In this document: positions 24,912-34,002 of the stretch, piece by piece | Numbering within the stretch: the stretch's first letter is position 1 | Layout of the letters: each line of letters starts with the position of its first letter | Source: Flavobacterium sp. LHD-85 | GTDB lineage: Bacteria > Bacteroidota > Bacteroidia > Flavobacteriales > Flavobacteriaceae | NCBI RefSeq assembly: GCF_030929595.1 | Contig: NZ_JAVFVR010000001.1 | Span: 372,001 to 436,000, forward strand | Direction of reading: 5' to 3' | DNA: 64,000 nt | Notes under the pieces: generated by a model | The model's input: the letters and a program-made list of their open reading frames with translations, nothing else | Told to the model about the DNA's origin: nothing | Database searches by the model: none | Program-made: the position numbers and the translations under genes

Positions 24912-27515
24912 ATGCTAAAAAAAGTTTTAAAAATAAGTGCCATAGTTCTTGTGGTATTTGTTGCTGCATTATTTGCCATTCCGTTTTTGTTTAAAGACCA
25001 AATCAAAGCTAAAATTGTTGAAGCTATCAATGAAAGTGTTGATGCCAAAGTCAGTTTTACAGATGCCGATTTAAGTTTATTTAAGAATTTTCCAAACGCA
25101 ACAGTTGGAATCGAGAAATTAGTTATCATCAACAAAGCCCCTTTTGAAGGCGATACTTTGGTTTCGCTTGGAGAATTGAATTTAAAAATGAGTATTAAAG
25201 AGCTTTTCAAAGGAAAAGAAGAGCCTTTAAGCATTCAGGGAATTAGTTCTACAAATGGATTAGTAAATATTATCTTCAACAAAGATGGTGTCGGAAACTT
25301 CGATATTGCTCTAAAAGACAAAAAAGAAGATAAAAAAGAGGACGCAAGCAAACCACTTGCATTGAAAATTCAAAACTATAAAATTGAGAATTTTACTTTT
25401 AGATACATCGATCAAGGTTCTAAAATTAAAATGGTAATTGACAGTTTAAATCACGAAGGAACTGGAGATTTTACCAATTCAAAACTTGATTTAACTACAA
25501 AATCTACAGCAAAAGTTTCATTGGACATGGATAAAATAAATTACATGAAAAATGTGAAACTAACTTTAGATGCTGTTCTTGGAATTGATTTAGAAAAAAG
25601 CAAATATACTTTCAAAGAAAATAAAGCTTTAATCAATCAGTTGCCATTAGAATTTGATGGATTCATTCAAATGGCTGAGAAAGCTCAGATTTATGATTTA
25701 AAGTTTAAAACTCCTACTTCATCGTTTACCAATTTCTTAGGTTTAATTCCTTCGGCTTACGCTGCTGGCTTAGACGGCGTAAAAACAACTGGAGATTTTA
25801 CTGTAAATGGTTTTGCAAAAGGTGAATTGACAGACACAACTGTTCCTAAATTCAATATTGAAATTGCATCAAACAACGGCTCTTTCCAATATCCTAACCT
25901 TCCAAAATCGGTTCAAAATATTGTAATTGACACAAAAATCATTAACGAAACTGGAATTTTAAATGATACTTATGTAAACCTAGATAAGTTATCTTTTAGA
26001 ATTGATCAAGATGTTTTCAACGCTAAAGCGAATATCAAAAACATTACTGTAAATCCTATTATTGATGCGGCTTTAAAAGGAACAATCAACTTGGCTAATC
26101 TTTCAAAAGCGTATCCTATTAAAATGGATAAACCATTGGCAGGTATTTTAAAAGCAGACGTTACTACCAATTTTGATATGGCTTCTGTAGAAAAAAGCCA
26201 ATACCAAAACATCAAAAATGCTGGTACAATGAGTTTGTCTGGATTTAAATATACTGACGAAAACAATAAATCGATGAACATCAGCACGGCGCTGGTTGAA
26301 TTCAATCCGAGCAGAATTAACTTAAAACAGTTTGATGCTACGACTGGAAAAAGTGATATCAGCATTAATGGAGTTTTAGAAAATTTCTACGGTTTTATGT
26401 TTAAAAAACAAGAGCTGAAAGGAAACTTCAATATGAGTTCAAACCAATTGGCTGTTGATGATTTTATGACTGCTGGCGAACCTGCTAAAGAGGAAACAAA
26501 AACTCCAGCAAAACCTGCTGATGCAATGAAGATTCCTGCTTTCTTAAATTGTACATTAAATGCAAAAGCAACAACGGTTTTATATGATAATCTAAAACTA
26601 AAAGACGTTTCTGGAAGATTGCTTATTAAAGATGAAAAAGCAACTCTAGAAAACTTTAAAACAAATATTTTCGGAGGATCTATTGGCCTTAATGGAGCAG
26701 TTTCTACAAAAGAAAAAGTACCTACGTTTGATATGAATTTAGGATTTAATCAAGTTGATATTGCACAGACTTTTACGCAATTGGAAATGATGAAAAAAAT
26801 CGCTCCAATTGCTGGAATCATTAATGGAAAATTAAATTCAACTATCAAACTGAATGGTAATTTGGATGCAAAAGAATTGACTCCAGACCTTAAATCGATT
26901 TCAGGAGATTTAATCGGACAATTACTGTCTACTACAGTAAACTCGAAAAACTCTACTTTGCTTACTGCATTAAGTTCGAATGTTAAGTTTCTTGATTTAA
27001 ATAAAGTGAACTTGAATGACATTAAAGCTGCTTTAACTTTTGATAATGGAAAAGTAAATGTTAAACCTTTTGATATTAAATACCAAGATATTAAAGTAAC
27101 TGTTGGAGGAACTCATGGTTTCGATCAAACGATGAACTACAATTTAAAATTTGATGTTCCTGCCAAATATTTAGGAACTGAAGCCAATAATTTAATTTCA
27201 AAAATGTCTCCTGCTGATGCGGCAAAACTGGATAATATTCCAATCAATGCTTCTTTGACTGGTAATTTTTCAAATCCTAAAATCAGTACAGATATGAAAA
27301 CTGCTGTAAATAATTTAACAACACAATTGGTAAATCAGCAGAAAGAAAAACTGACTCAAAAAGGGACTTCAGCCCTTACCGATTTGATCAACAAAAACAC
27401 TAAAGCAAAAGATACGACTCAGGCTGCTAAAACTGAAAAAGAGCAGAAAACTCAAGAAGTAACTAAAAAAGCAAGTGATTTATTGAATGGATTGTTTAAG
27501 AAGAAGAATCCTTAA
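24912..27515 (+). CDS. AsmA family protein
   Basis: An 867-residue protein anchored by one N-terminal membrane helix (residues 4-28, ISAIVLVVFVAALFAIPFLF). A long beta-rich periplasmic part follows, with the AsmA N-terminal region (VDAKVSFTDADLSLFKNFPN) and an AsmA-like C-terminal domain (about 600-820). The tail is Lys/Thr/Gln-rich and helical (about 800-867). AsmA-type proteins span the periplasm and are linked to phospholipid transport and outer-membrane balance. It is a single gene, with the CTAAG repeat hairpin directly behind. Confidence 0.9.
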   Translation: MLKKVLKISAIVLVVFVAALFAIPFLFKDQIKAKIVEAINESVDAKVSFTDADLSLFKNFPNATVGIEKLVIINKAPFEGDTLVSLGELNLKMSIKELFKGKEEPLSIQGISSTNGLVNIIFNKDGVGNFDIALKDKKEDKKEDASKPLALKIQNYKIENFTFRYIDQGSKIKMVIDSLNHEGTGDFTNSKLDLTTKSTAKVSLDMDKINYMKNVKLTLDAVLGIDLEKSKYTFKENKALINQLPLEFDGFIQMAEKAQIYDLKFKTPTSSFTNFLGLIPSAYAAGLDGVKTTGDFTVNGFAKGELTDTTVPKFNIEIASNNGSFQYPNLPKSVQNIVIDTKIINETGILNDTYVNLDKLSFRIDQDVFNAKANIKNITVNPIIDAALKGTINLANLSKAYPIKMDKPLAGILKADVTTNFDMASVEKSQYQNIKNAGTMSLSGFKYTDENNKSMNISTALVEFNPSRINLKQFDATTGKSDISINGVLENFYGFMFKKQELKGNFNMSSNQLAVDDFMTAGEPAKEETKTPAKPADAMKIPAFLNCTLNAKATTVLYDNLKLKDVSGRLLIKDEKATLENFKTNIFGGSIGLNGAVSTKEKVPTFDMNLGFNQVDIAQTFTQLEMMKKIAPIAGIINGKLNSTIKLNGNLDAKELTPDLKSISGDLIGQLLSTTVNSKNSTLLTALSSNVKFLDLNKVNLNDIKAALTFDNGKVNVKPFDIKYQDIKVTVGGTHGFDQTMNYNLKFDVPAKYLGTEANNLISKMSPADAAKLDNIPINASLTGNFSNPKISTDMKTAVNNLTTQLVNQQKEKLTQKGTSALTDLINKNTKAKDTTQAAKTEKEQKTQEVTKKASDLLNGLFKKKNP

Positions 27516-27516
27516 A

Positions 27517-27602
27517 AAGGTCCTGAGATGCTAAGGTTCTAAGGCGCTAAGCTTTTCTAAAGCTAAAAAAACTTAGAACCTCAGCACCTTAGCATCTTAA
27601 AA
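27517..27602. repeat. CTAAG-type inverted repeat behind asmA
   Basis: The left arm AGATGCTAAGGTTCTAAGG... faces the right arm ...CTTAGAACC-TCAGCACC-TTAGCATCT. The two arms form a hairpin of about 27 bp with a few mismatches. Related arrays occur at 14160, 39528 and 40497. Confidence 0.7.
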
Positions 27603-27603
27603 A

Positions 27604-27641
27604 ACAAGAAAATCCTGTTCGAATGAACAGGATTTTCTTGT
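27604..27641. terminator. Symmetric hairpin, likely terminator of the GT9 gene
   Basis: AAGAAAATCCTGTTC and GAACAGGATTTTCTT pair perfectly around GAAT, just behind the stop of the minus-strand glycosyltransferase. The poly-T tract is short, so efficiency is uncertain. Confidence 0.65.
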
Positions 27642-27643
27642 TT

Positions 27644-28726
27644 TTATATAGCTCTTGAATAACTACTTAACCTGCCGTTATTCAAAATTGAATGTATTGT
27701 TTTTATGTATTGTTTCTTCGTATAAAGATTTACATCTATACCAAGACTGCAATTATCATAAGGTTCATATTTTTTTAAATTAGATACCGAAAACAGTCCG
27801 ATCGTTGGTGTATGTACCGAACTCGATAAATGCATAATTCCACTATCTGCACCAATAAACAAATCAGCATTTGCAATAACTGATCCTATCTCGCGAATAT
27901 CTTTACTATAAAATGTTGGCGCTTTGAATCCAATTTGAGAAACATTTTCTACAGGCAGAATTTCAACAATATTATAGTCTTTATATTCTGCAGTCAGTTG
28001 AGAATAGAATTTTTCCCACCATTCTTCTGACAAGCATTTTGTTCCTGTTGCGTAAGTAAAAATGCAAATTGTTTTCTTATCGTTATTCGTCAGTTCGCCT
28101 AGTATTTTTCTGCCCTCTACAACTTCCGAAGCAGTTAATTTAAGATCTAAAGGAGCAATTATTTTATTACTATTTGTTGGCATTCTCAGTTTTGACAAAT
28201 AGTTTCGAAAATTATAAACAGGATACTTTGCAATATGTTCAAAATCATTTTTTTGATTTGCCAATTCTTCACTTGAATCTCCGAAAAACTTGTATTTGGC
28301 ATTTGAAAACTGAACCGCCAATCGTCCAGAAGAGGAGTTTTGATCAACATTAATTGCTAAATCGTAATGTGCTTTTTTTAATGAAATCCAAACCTTTGAG
28401 TATTCCACTAAACTTTTAAATGGTTTTTTAGGCAAATGTATTATTTTATCAACGACATCGTACTTTTCAAAAATAATTGGAGCTAATGTACCTTTTACAA
28501 ATAAATCAATTTTACAATTTGGAAACATTTCTGACACTTCCTGAACGAGTGGTGTAATCAATAAAAGATTTCCTAACCGTCCATTTGGTCTGCAAATAAG
28601 AACTCTTTTGATTTCATTCTTATCGACCAAAATAAAATCGTCCTGCATCTTTGCTTTTCCAACATTCTTGGTCAGATTACGCATTATGCTACGTCTGTGT
28701 ACATTTATTTTACTTAAAATACTCAT
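27644..28726 (-). CDS. Glycosyltransferase family 9 (heptosyltransferase-like)
   Basis: A 360-residue GT-B glycosyltransferase. The N-terminal half shows RPNGRLGNLLLITPLVQEV (about residues 45-63), which replaces the classic GDxxxTTP. The C-terminal half shows IFTYATGTKCLSEEWW and FIGADSGIMHLSSSVHTPTIGLFS, the donor-binding GxDSGxxH motif of ADP-heptose transferases. It should add a sugar to the LPS core on the cytosolic face. It is not next to other LPS genes. The N-terminal 30 residues are poorly conserved in appearance, and a later start is possible. Confidence 0.87.
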   Translation of the reverse strand: MSILSKINVHRRSIMRNLTKNVGKAKMQDDFILVDKNEIKRVLICRPNGRLGNLLLITPLVQEVSEMFPNCKIDLFVKGTLAPIIFEKYDVVDKIIHLPKKPFKSLVEYSKVWISLKKAHYDLAINVDQNSSSGRLAVQFSNAKYKFFGDSSEELANQKNDFEHIAKYPVYNFRNYLSKLRMPTNSNKIIAPLDLKLTASEVVEGRKILGELTNNDKKTICIFTYATGTKCLSEEWWEKFYSQLTAEYKDYNIVEILPVENVSQIGFKAPTFYSKDIREIGSVIANADLFIGADSGIMHLSSSVHTPTIGLFSVSNLKKYEPYDNCSLGIDVNLYTKKQYIKTIHSILNNGRLSSYSRAI

Positions 28727-28973
28727 TTATGGAATAATTTATAAATTATAAATCTTGATTATATTTTAGAAATAGCGACAGACTCAAATCTACCTCCTTT
28801 TCTTTTCTAAAAATAAATTCTTCCAATAAGCATTTGTTACAAAATTGTAATCAAATGTATCAATATTTACATCTCTTCGTTTTTGGAATTGTGTTAAAAT
28901 TACAACAAATAATAACGTAATTAACAAATTAATAGACAGTTACACAAAAAATATCGACAATTCCCCGATAAAC
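28727..28973. other. AT-rich intergenic region, nothing clear
   Basis: No frame, tRNA or convincing hairpin is seen. It contains the 5' region of the glycosyltransferase gene and the 3' region of the DUF2797 gene, without a T-tailed stem. Confidence 0.4.
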
Positions 28974-29768
28974 CTAGACGTTTATTGTAACAACATAACC
29001 TTCAGAACCACGAACATTAAAAACCGTTCCGTTCTCGAATAACAAATACTGACCTTTAATTCCTGTTAGTTTTCCGCTGAAAGAAGGAGTTTTATCTAAG
29101 TTTAAACTATTCACTTTTATAGGATAGTTTAAAACAGGATATTGGAGTTCGTAAACATCGTTTTTTTCAGCATAAAAATAATCTTTGACTTCTTCAGGAA
29201 TGAGACTTTCTATTTTGGCTTTTTCAGCAATCAAATCAAAACTTTCAACAGAGTTTTGCAGCATTTTTCTCCAATTGGTTTTGTCTGTATAATGATCTTT
29301 TAAAGCAACTTCGGTTATTCCTGCCAAATATCGATTCGGCACCTCAACAATTGCAATAGCTTGAGAAGCACCTTGATCGATCCAACGCGTTGGAACCTGT
29401 GATTTACGTGTTACACCAACTTTTATTTCGCATGCAGAAGCCAAATATACAATGTGTGGCTGAAGTTGTGCTTTAGATTCATATTCCAAATCTCTATCTG
29501 CAATTCCTAAATGTGCAGTGCTCAATTCTGGTCTCATAATCCAATCTCCAACAGCCGGACTCGAATAAAAGCATTCGTAACAAAAACCTTGTCGGTATAT
29601 TTTTTTCTTTTTACCGCAATTCAAGCATTGGAAACCTACAAAATTGATTTCAATTTCTTTATCTAATAATTGATTCACGTTTAAGAAACTATCTTCGAAA
29701 ACCAAATAATATTGAATTGGGCTTCCAAGTTCAGTTTGCATTTTTGTCAGTACGCCTTGATATTGCAT
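28974..29768 (-). CDS. DUF2797 family zinc-binding protein
   Basis: A 264-residue cytosolic protein with a four-cysteine site (C48 and C51 in CLNCGKKK, C63 and C66 in GFCYECF). The body follows with VYLASACEIKVGVTR, RWIDQGASQAIAI and EVALKDHYTDKTNWR, the DUF2797 pattern. GxTR and WIDQGA suggest relation to GIY-YIG-like folds, but the catalytic state is unclear. It is divergent from the GH3-family gene. Function unknown. Confidence 0.85.
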   Translation of the reverse strand: MQYQGVLTKMQTELGSPIQYYLVFEDSFLNVNQLLDKEIEINFVGFQCLNCGKKKKIYRQGFCYECFYSSPAVGDWIMRPELSTAHLGIADRDLEYESKAQLQPHIVYLASACEIKVGVTRKSQVPTRWIDQGASQAIAIVEVPNRYLAGITEVALKDHYTDKTNWRKMLQNSVESFDLIAEKAKIESLIPEEVKDYFYAEKNDVYELQYPVLNYPIKVNSLNLDKTPSFSGKLTGIKGQYLLFENGTVFNVRGSEGYVVTINV

Positions 29769-29869
29769 TCGCTTTTTTATTTATAATTGCTGATTCAGAT
29801 TTATCAAAAGATTTAAAATTTTTGTGTTAAAATTCGACTTATTAGCTAGAATCTTTACCTTAAATCGGA

Positions 29870-29898
29870 TTGTTTATTACAAAAAAATATTATTTTTG
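29870..29898 (+). promoter_or_regulatory. Promoter of the GH3-family gene
   Basis: TTG, an 18-nt spacer and TATTTTTG (29891-29898) match the consensus and lie about 110 bp before the ATG. The resulting long leader contains GACAAA...TTTGTC (about 29906-29924), a weak hairpin. Confidence 0.55.
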
Positions 29899-30008
29899 AT
29901 ATGAAGACAAAGTTACTATTTGTCTCTCGATATTCAAATTTTAAGTTTTTTGTTTTACACAGATTGTAAGATTTAAAACCTAAAATCAGTTAACTAAAAA
30001 ACAGATCC

Positions 30009-31520
30009 ATGCCTTTATCTATTATCAATTCGTTTGCATCTTGGGTCCTTAAACAAAGGATTCATCAAATAGAACTTTTTTTAAAATACCCAAATGAAGT
30101 TCAGGAAGAATTATTGCATAACTTATTGACGGCTTCTGAAAATACAGTTATTGGAAAAAAATATGAATTTTCGAGTATTAATTCTTATCAGACATTTGCA
30201 GAAAGAGTTCCGATTGCTACTTATGAGGAATTGCAGCCGCTAATTGAGCGTACTCGTTTGGGCGAACAAAATGTTTTTTGGGAAACGCCAATTAAATGGT
30301 TTGCCAAATCGAGTGGTACCACAAATGCAAAAAGTAAATTTATTCCTGTAAGTAACGAAGCTCTTGAAGATTGCCATTATAAAGGAAGTAAAGATCTTTT
30401 GTGTCTTTATTTGAATAATAATGAAGATTCTGAATTGTTTTTAGGAAAAAGTCTTCGTTTAGGAGGAAGCTCTCAGATTTACGAAAACAACAATACTTTC
30501 TTTGGTGATTTATCTGCAATTTTGATTGAAAACATGCCTATTTGGGCTGAATTCAGCAGTACGCCAAGCAGCAAAACTTCGCTAATGAGCGAATGGGAAA
30601 CTAAAATTGCTGCCATTATCAACGAAACTAAAAATGAAAATGTAACCAGTTTTGCTGGAGTACCTTCTTGGATGCTGGTTTTAATGAATAAGGTTTTAGA
30701 AAATACTGGAAAACAAAGTTTATTAGAACTTTGGCCAAATCTGGAAGTTTACTTTCACGGAGGCGTAAGTTTTTCTCCTTATAGAGAACAATATAAAAAA
30801 TTATTGCCAAGCAAGGATTTTAGATATTACGAAATATACAATGCTTCTGAAGGCTTTTTTGCGATTCAGGATTTGAATAATTCGAGCGATTTATTGTTAA
30901 TGCTGGATTACGGTATTTTCTACGAATTTATTCCAATGGATACTTTTGGCACTCCAAACCAAAAAGTGGTTCGTCTGGCTGATGTCGAATTGCATAAAAA
31001 TTACGCCATAGTTATTACTACAAATTCTGGTTTGTGGCGTTATTTAATTGGCGATACGGTTCGTTTTACTTCTTTAAATCCGTACAGAATTAGAGTAACG
31101 GGAAGAACCAAACATCATATTAATGTTTTTGGCGAAGAATTAATGGTTGAAAATACTGATCAAGCTATTGCAAAAGCTTGTCAGGTGACTCAAACTGAAG
31201 TTATCGATTATACGGTTGCTCCTATTTTTATGCATGATAAAGAAAAAGGTGCTCACGAATGGATGATCGAATTCAAGAAAAATCCTGCCGATGTGGGACT
31301 TTTCCAAAAAGTGCTGGATGAAACCTTGCAAACCCTAAATTCAGATTACGAAGCGAAACGCTACAACAACATGACCTTAAATCCTTTGGTGGTTAATGTT
31401 GCCCGCGAAAATCTTTTTTACGATTGGCTGAAAGAAAGGGATAAACTTGGTGGTCAGCATAAGATTCCGAGACTTTCGAATCAGAGAGATTATTTGGAAC
31501 AATTGAAAGAAATGTGCTAA
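30009..31520 (+). CDS. GH3 auxin-responsive promoter family protein
   Basis: A 503-residue member of the GH3 family, acyl-adenylate-forming enzymes that in plants couple amino acids to jasmonate or auxin. Visible are KSSGTTNAKSKFIPVS (ATP-binding loop, about residues 99-114), YNASEGFFAIQ (about 278-288), the hinge-like LWRYLIGDTVRFTS and RIRVTGRTKHHINVFGEEL. Bacterial members are widespread in Bacteroidota without a known substrate. The ANL-type motifs are intact, so an amide synthetase activity is plausible. It is followed by two small membrane protein genes, the first starting 14 bp later. Confidence 0.88.
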   Translation: MPLSIINSFASWVLKQRIHQIELFLKYPNEVQEELLHNLLTASENTVIGKKYEFSSINSYQTFAERVPIATYEELQPLIERTRLGEQNVFWETPIKWFAKSSGTTNAKSKFIPVSNEALEDCHYKGSKDLLCLYLNNNEDSELFLGKSLRLGGSSQIYENNNTFFGDLSAILIENMPIWAEFSSTPSSKTSLMSEWETKIAAIINETKNENVTSFAGVPSWMLVLMNKVLENTGKQSLLELWPNLEVYFHGGVSFSPYREQYKKLLPSKDFRYYEIYNASEGFFAIQDLNNSSDLLLMLDYGIFYEFIPMDTFGTPNQKVVRLADVELHKNYAIVITTNSGLWRYLIGDTVRFTSLNPYRIRVTGRTKHHINVFGEELMVENTDQAIAKACQVTQTEVIDYTVAPIFMHDKEKGAHEWMIEFKKNPADVGLFQKVLDETLQTLNSDYEAKRYNNMTLNPLVVNVARENLFYDWLKERDKLGGQHKIPRLSNQRDYLEQLKEMC

Positions 31521-31534
31521 AAACAACTTATAAA

Positions 31535-31777
31535 ATGAAAGACACAAAATTCAGCGAAATGACCACTGAAGAACTGATTAAAAATCAGAAGACATTAAAA
31601 ACCGTGAATACCATTTTTTGCGTTGTTCTTTTTATGCTGTTCATTCTTAACATATTCATTATTTTCATGAAAGGTTTTAGCGCCATGAATATTGTTCCGA
31701 TTGCTTTATTGCCTATTCTTTTCTTGAATCTTAAGAGTTTAAAGGAACTGAAAAAGGAATTGGAATCTCGTGGATAA
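31535..31777 (+). CDS. Small two-helix membrane protein
   Basis: An 80-residue protein beginning MKDTKFSEMTTEELIKNQKTL, with two hydrophobic segments (about 24-45 and 52-68) and a charged tail (KELKKELESRG). Similar flavobacterial proteins carry the database name redox-active disulfide protein 2, but this one has no CxxC and the name tells little. The ATG at 31535 is preferred to one at 31514 that overlaps the GH3 stop. Function unknown. Confidence 0.6.
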   Translation: MKDTKFSEMTTEELIKNQKTLKTVNTIFCVVLFMLFILNIFIIFMKGFSAMNIVPIALLPILFLNLKSLKELKKELESRG

Positions 31778-32309
31778 AATAAGCGAAACTAGAATTGGAT
31801 TAAGCAAAAGAAAAATGACTTTAGCTTTTATAGCTTCCGCAATCTTTGTAATATTAGGAATTCAGTTTATTATAAATTCAGAAAAGTATGTTTCACCTAT
31901 CTGCAGAAATATTGAATTTATAAAAATTGCTGGTTTTGCTTCGTTATCTTTCTTCGGAATATGTTTGATTTATATTTTTTTCAAAATCTTTGATACAAAA
32001 CCTGGCTTAATAATTAATGAAATTGGAATTACCGACAATTCCCATTATGGCAGTGTTGGATTAATTGATTGGTCAAAAATCGAAGGGATAAGAATTCAAC
32101 AAGTTATGTCTACTAAATTTTTATTAATTGATGTTTCAAATCCAAAAGAGTTTATTGAAAAGAGCTCTCGTTTCAAAGGATCATTAATGAAAGCTAACTT
32201 AAGAATGTATGGAACACCTCTCTCTATTACTTCTAATAGTTTAAATTATAATTTTGATGATCTTGAGAAATTACTGCACGAAGAATGGAACAAATATAAA
32301 TCACGATAA
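31770..32309 (+). CDS. STM3941-like membrane protein
   Basis: A 179-residue protein with a GTG start overlapping the preceding gene by 8 bp, so translation is probably coupled. Two membrane helices (about 17-35 and 50-72) are followed by a cytosolic PH-like part with INEIGITDNSHYGSVGLIDWSKIEGI, which resembles the STM3941 family. The ending DLEKLLHEEWNKYK is helical. Function unknown. It is the third gene of the GH3 unit. Confidence 0.65.
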   Translation: MDKISETRIGLSKRKMTLAFIASAIFVILGIQFIINSEKYVSPICRNIEFIKIAGFASLSFFGICLIYIFFKIFDTKPGLIINEIGITDNSHYGSVGLIDWSKIEGIRIQQVMSTKFLLIDVSNPKEFIEKSSRFKGSLMKANLRMYGTPLSITSNSLNYNFDDLEKLLHEEWNKYKSR

Positions 32310-32326
32310 TTCCACTAAACCCGCAT

Positions 32327-32400
32327 GAGGGATAGAAGTGGAAATCCTTTTTGTTTTTTCTTTAAAAACAAAAAGATTGCAGCGGATAGCCCGACCCGCC
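32327..32400 (+). repeat. Structured interspersed repeat, copy 2
   Basis: It shares the two conserved blocks with copy 1 (3714-3783). The central 12-bp hairpin is CTTTTTGTTTTT (32347-32358) with AAAAACAAAAAG (32364-32375). The outer stem is GGG (32329-32331) with CCC (32390-32392), the opposite base choice from copy 1. A second small hairpin CCCGCC...GGCGGG follows at 32395-32414. Confidence 0.75.
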
Positions 32401-32424
32401 TTTTTCTGGCGGGGCATGCCCAAA

Positions 32425-32472
32425 TAAAAAAACCTCAGCTCTTTATTTAAAAGGACTGAGGTTTTGTTTTTC
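32425..32472. terminator. Hairpin with T-rich tail behind the GH3 unit
   Basis: AAAACCTCAG (32429-32438) pairs with CTGAGGTTTT (32456-32465), extended inward by CTCTTT against AAAGGA, and is followed by GTTTTT. Likely terminator, usable from either side. Confidence 0.7.
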
Positions 32473-32502
32473 TATTTTGATTGTCGAGTTACTTGCGGAG
32501 AT

Positions 32503-32608
32503 CCCTCGTTCCTCGGGATGACAAAAAATGGACGAATTTACTTTGTCAGGCTGAGCGAAGTCGAAGCCCTTTTCTACATAAAGCCCTTCGACTTCGCTCA
32601 GGGTGACA
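32503..32608. repeat. Dispersed palindromic repeats between convergent genes
   Basis: GATCCCTCGTTCCTCGGGAT at about 32503-32522 is a short palindromic repeat. The next is a 22-bp inverted repeat: TGTCAGGCTGAGCGAAGTCG (from 32544) faces CGACTTCGCTCAGGGTGACA (to 32608) with one or two mismatches. Both are widespread repeat types in Bacteroidota. Confidence 0.7.
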
Positions 32609-32617
32609 ACTTGTAGA

Positions 32618-33847
32618 TTACATCATATCAATATATCTGTCGTGATATCCTAAAAGATATAAAACACCATCAAGACCCAAACTTGAAATGGAAGTTGAAG
32701 CACTTTCTTTAACTTTTGGTTTGGCATGGAAAGCAATTCCTAGACCCGCTAAGTTTAGCATTGGCAAATCGTTGGCTCCGTCTCCAACCGCGATTGTCTG
32801 ATTGATGTGAATTCCTTCTTTTTCGGCGATTGCTTTTAGATATTCTGCTTTTTTCTGACCGTCTACAATATCACCCAGATATTTTCCTGTTAGTTTACCA
32901 TCTTTTATTTCTAATTGATTGGCGTGAACGTAGTCTATTCCTAATTCTTTTTGAAGGTATTCTCCAAAATAAGTAAATCCTCCTGAAAGAATTGCAGTTT
33001 TATAGCCGTAGTATTTTAAGGCTTTCATCAAACGGTGTGCTCCTTGTGTTATTGGCAGATTAATAGCAACATTCTGCAAAACTTCTTCGCTTAAACCTTC
33101 TAGAAGTGCCATACGTTTCTTGAAACTTTCGTTGAAATCAATTTCACCGTTCATAGCCGATTCCGTTATGGCACGAACCTGATCTCCTACACCATTCAAT
33201 TCTGCTAATTCATCGATTACTTCAGTTTGAATTAAAGTCGAATCCATATCGAAACAAACCAAACGGCGGTTTCTTCTGTAAATATTATCTTCCTGGAAAG
33301 AGATATCAACATTTAGCGTTCTAGAGATTTCCATAAAACTCGCCGTCATGATAATCTTGTTTACAATTTCGCCCGTTACCGACAATTGAATACAAGAACG
33401 CGGATATTCTTCTTTTTCTACAACAGAAGTTCTTCCTGTTAATCTAATAATAGAATCAATATTTAAGTTTTGATCTGACAATATTTGAGTTACCGCAGAC
33501 AATTGTGATGCTGCTAGTTTTTCGCCCAAAATGTTGATGATGTAACGCTGTTTTGATTGTGATTTTACCCACGTTTCATAATCTTCGATAGAAATCGGAA
33601 TAAATTTTACTTTGATTTCCAATTCGTATGCTTTAAACAAAAGATCCTTTAAAACGGGTGCAGATGAAGATCCCGCAGCAATTTCGAACAAAATTCCTAA
33701 AGAAAGGGTATCATGAATATCGGCCTGTCCGATATCTAAAATATTGGCATCGTATGTTGCCAATACAGCTGTTAATCCTGCTGTAACTCCAATTTTATCG
33801 TGTCCTGAAACTTTTAATAAAATTATTTCTTTATCTTCTGCTGCCAT
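32618..33847 (-). CDS. serB: Phosphoserine phosphatase with N-terminal ACT domains
   Basis: SerB releases serine from phosphoserine, the last step of serine synthesis. The 409-residue protein has two ACT-type regulatory domains (about 5-80 and 90-170) and a HAD phosphatase domain. In the latter D200 and D202 lie in CFDMDSTL, then come LSGGFTYFGEYL and the metal loop VGDGANDLPML. The ATG at 33847 (MAAEDKEI) is chosen over a TTG 12 codons upstream. The ACT domains suggest feedback control by serine, as in mycobacterial SerB2-type enzymes. Single gene. Confidence 0.93.
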   Translation of the reverse strand: MAAEDKEIILLKVSGHDKIGVTAGLTAVLATYDANILDIGQADIHDTLSLGILFEIAAGSSSAPVLKDLLFKAYELEIKVKFIPISIEDYETWVKSQSKQRYIINILGEKLAASQLSAVTQILSDQNLNIDSIIRLTGRTSVVEKEEYPRSCIQLSVTGEIVNKIIMTASFMEISRTLNVDISFQEDNIYRRNRRLVCFDMDSTLIQTEVIDELAELNGVGDQVRAITESAMNGEIDFNESFKKRMALLEGLSEEVLQNVAINLPITQGAHRLMKALKYYGYKTAILSGGFTYFGEYLQKELGIDYVHANQLEIKDGKLTGKYLGDIVDGQKKAEYLKAIAEKEGIHINQTIAVGDGANDLPMLNLAGLGIAFHAKPKVKESASTSISSLGLDGVLYLLGYHDRYIDMM

Positions 33848-33925
33848 TTTCTTTCTTAGTTTTGAAGCGACAAAAATCGGCAATCTCGCGTTGATAAAAA
33901 AGAATAATCATTGTTTTTTTGAAAT

Positions 33926-33953
33926 GAAAAAGCACATTTTCATGTGCTTTTTC
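33926..33953. terminator. Symmetric hairpin between serB and the VOC cluster
   Basis: GAAAAAGCACAT and ATGTGCTTTTTC pair perfectly around TTTC. In the minus direction it follows the PhnB-like gene and provides a T run. Confidence 0.75.
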
Positions 33954-34002
33954 GAGTAATTTAACATTTCTGTTTTATTATTAAAATAACGTAACTTTTT
34001 GA

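Noticed and set aside
29901..29969. A 22-codon frame in the leader of the GH3 gene, possible leader peptide
   Set aside because: Its ATG lies only two bases after the -7 box, so it is probably not on the transcript, and the sequence has no regulatory feature such as a run of one amino acid.
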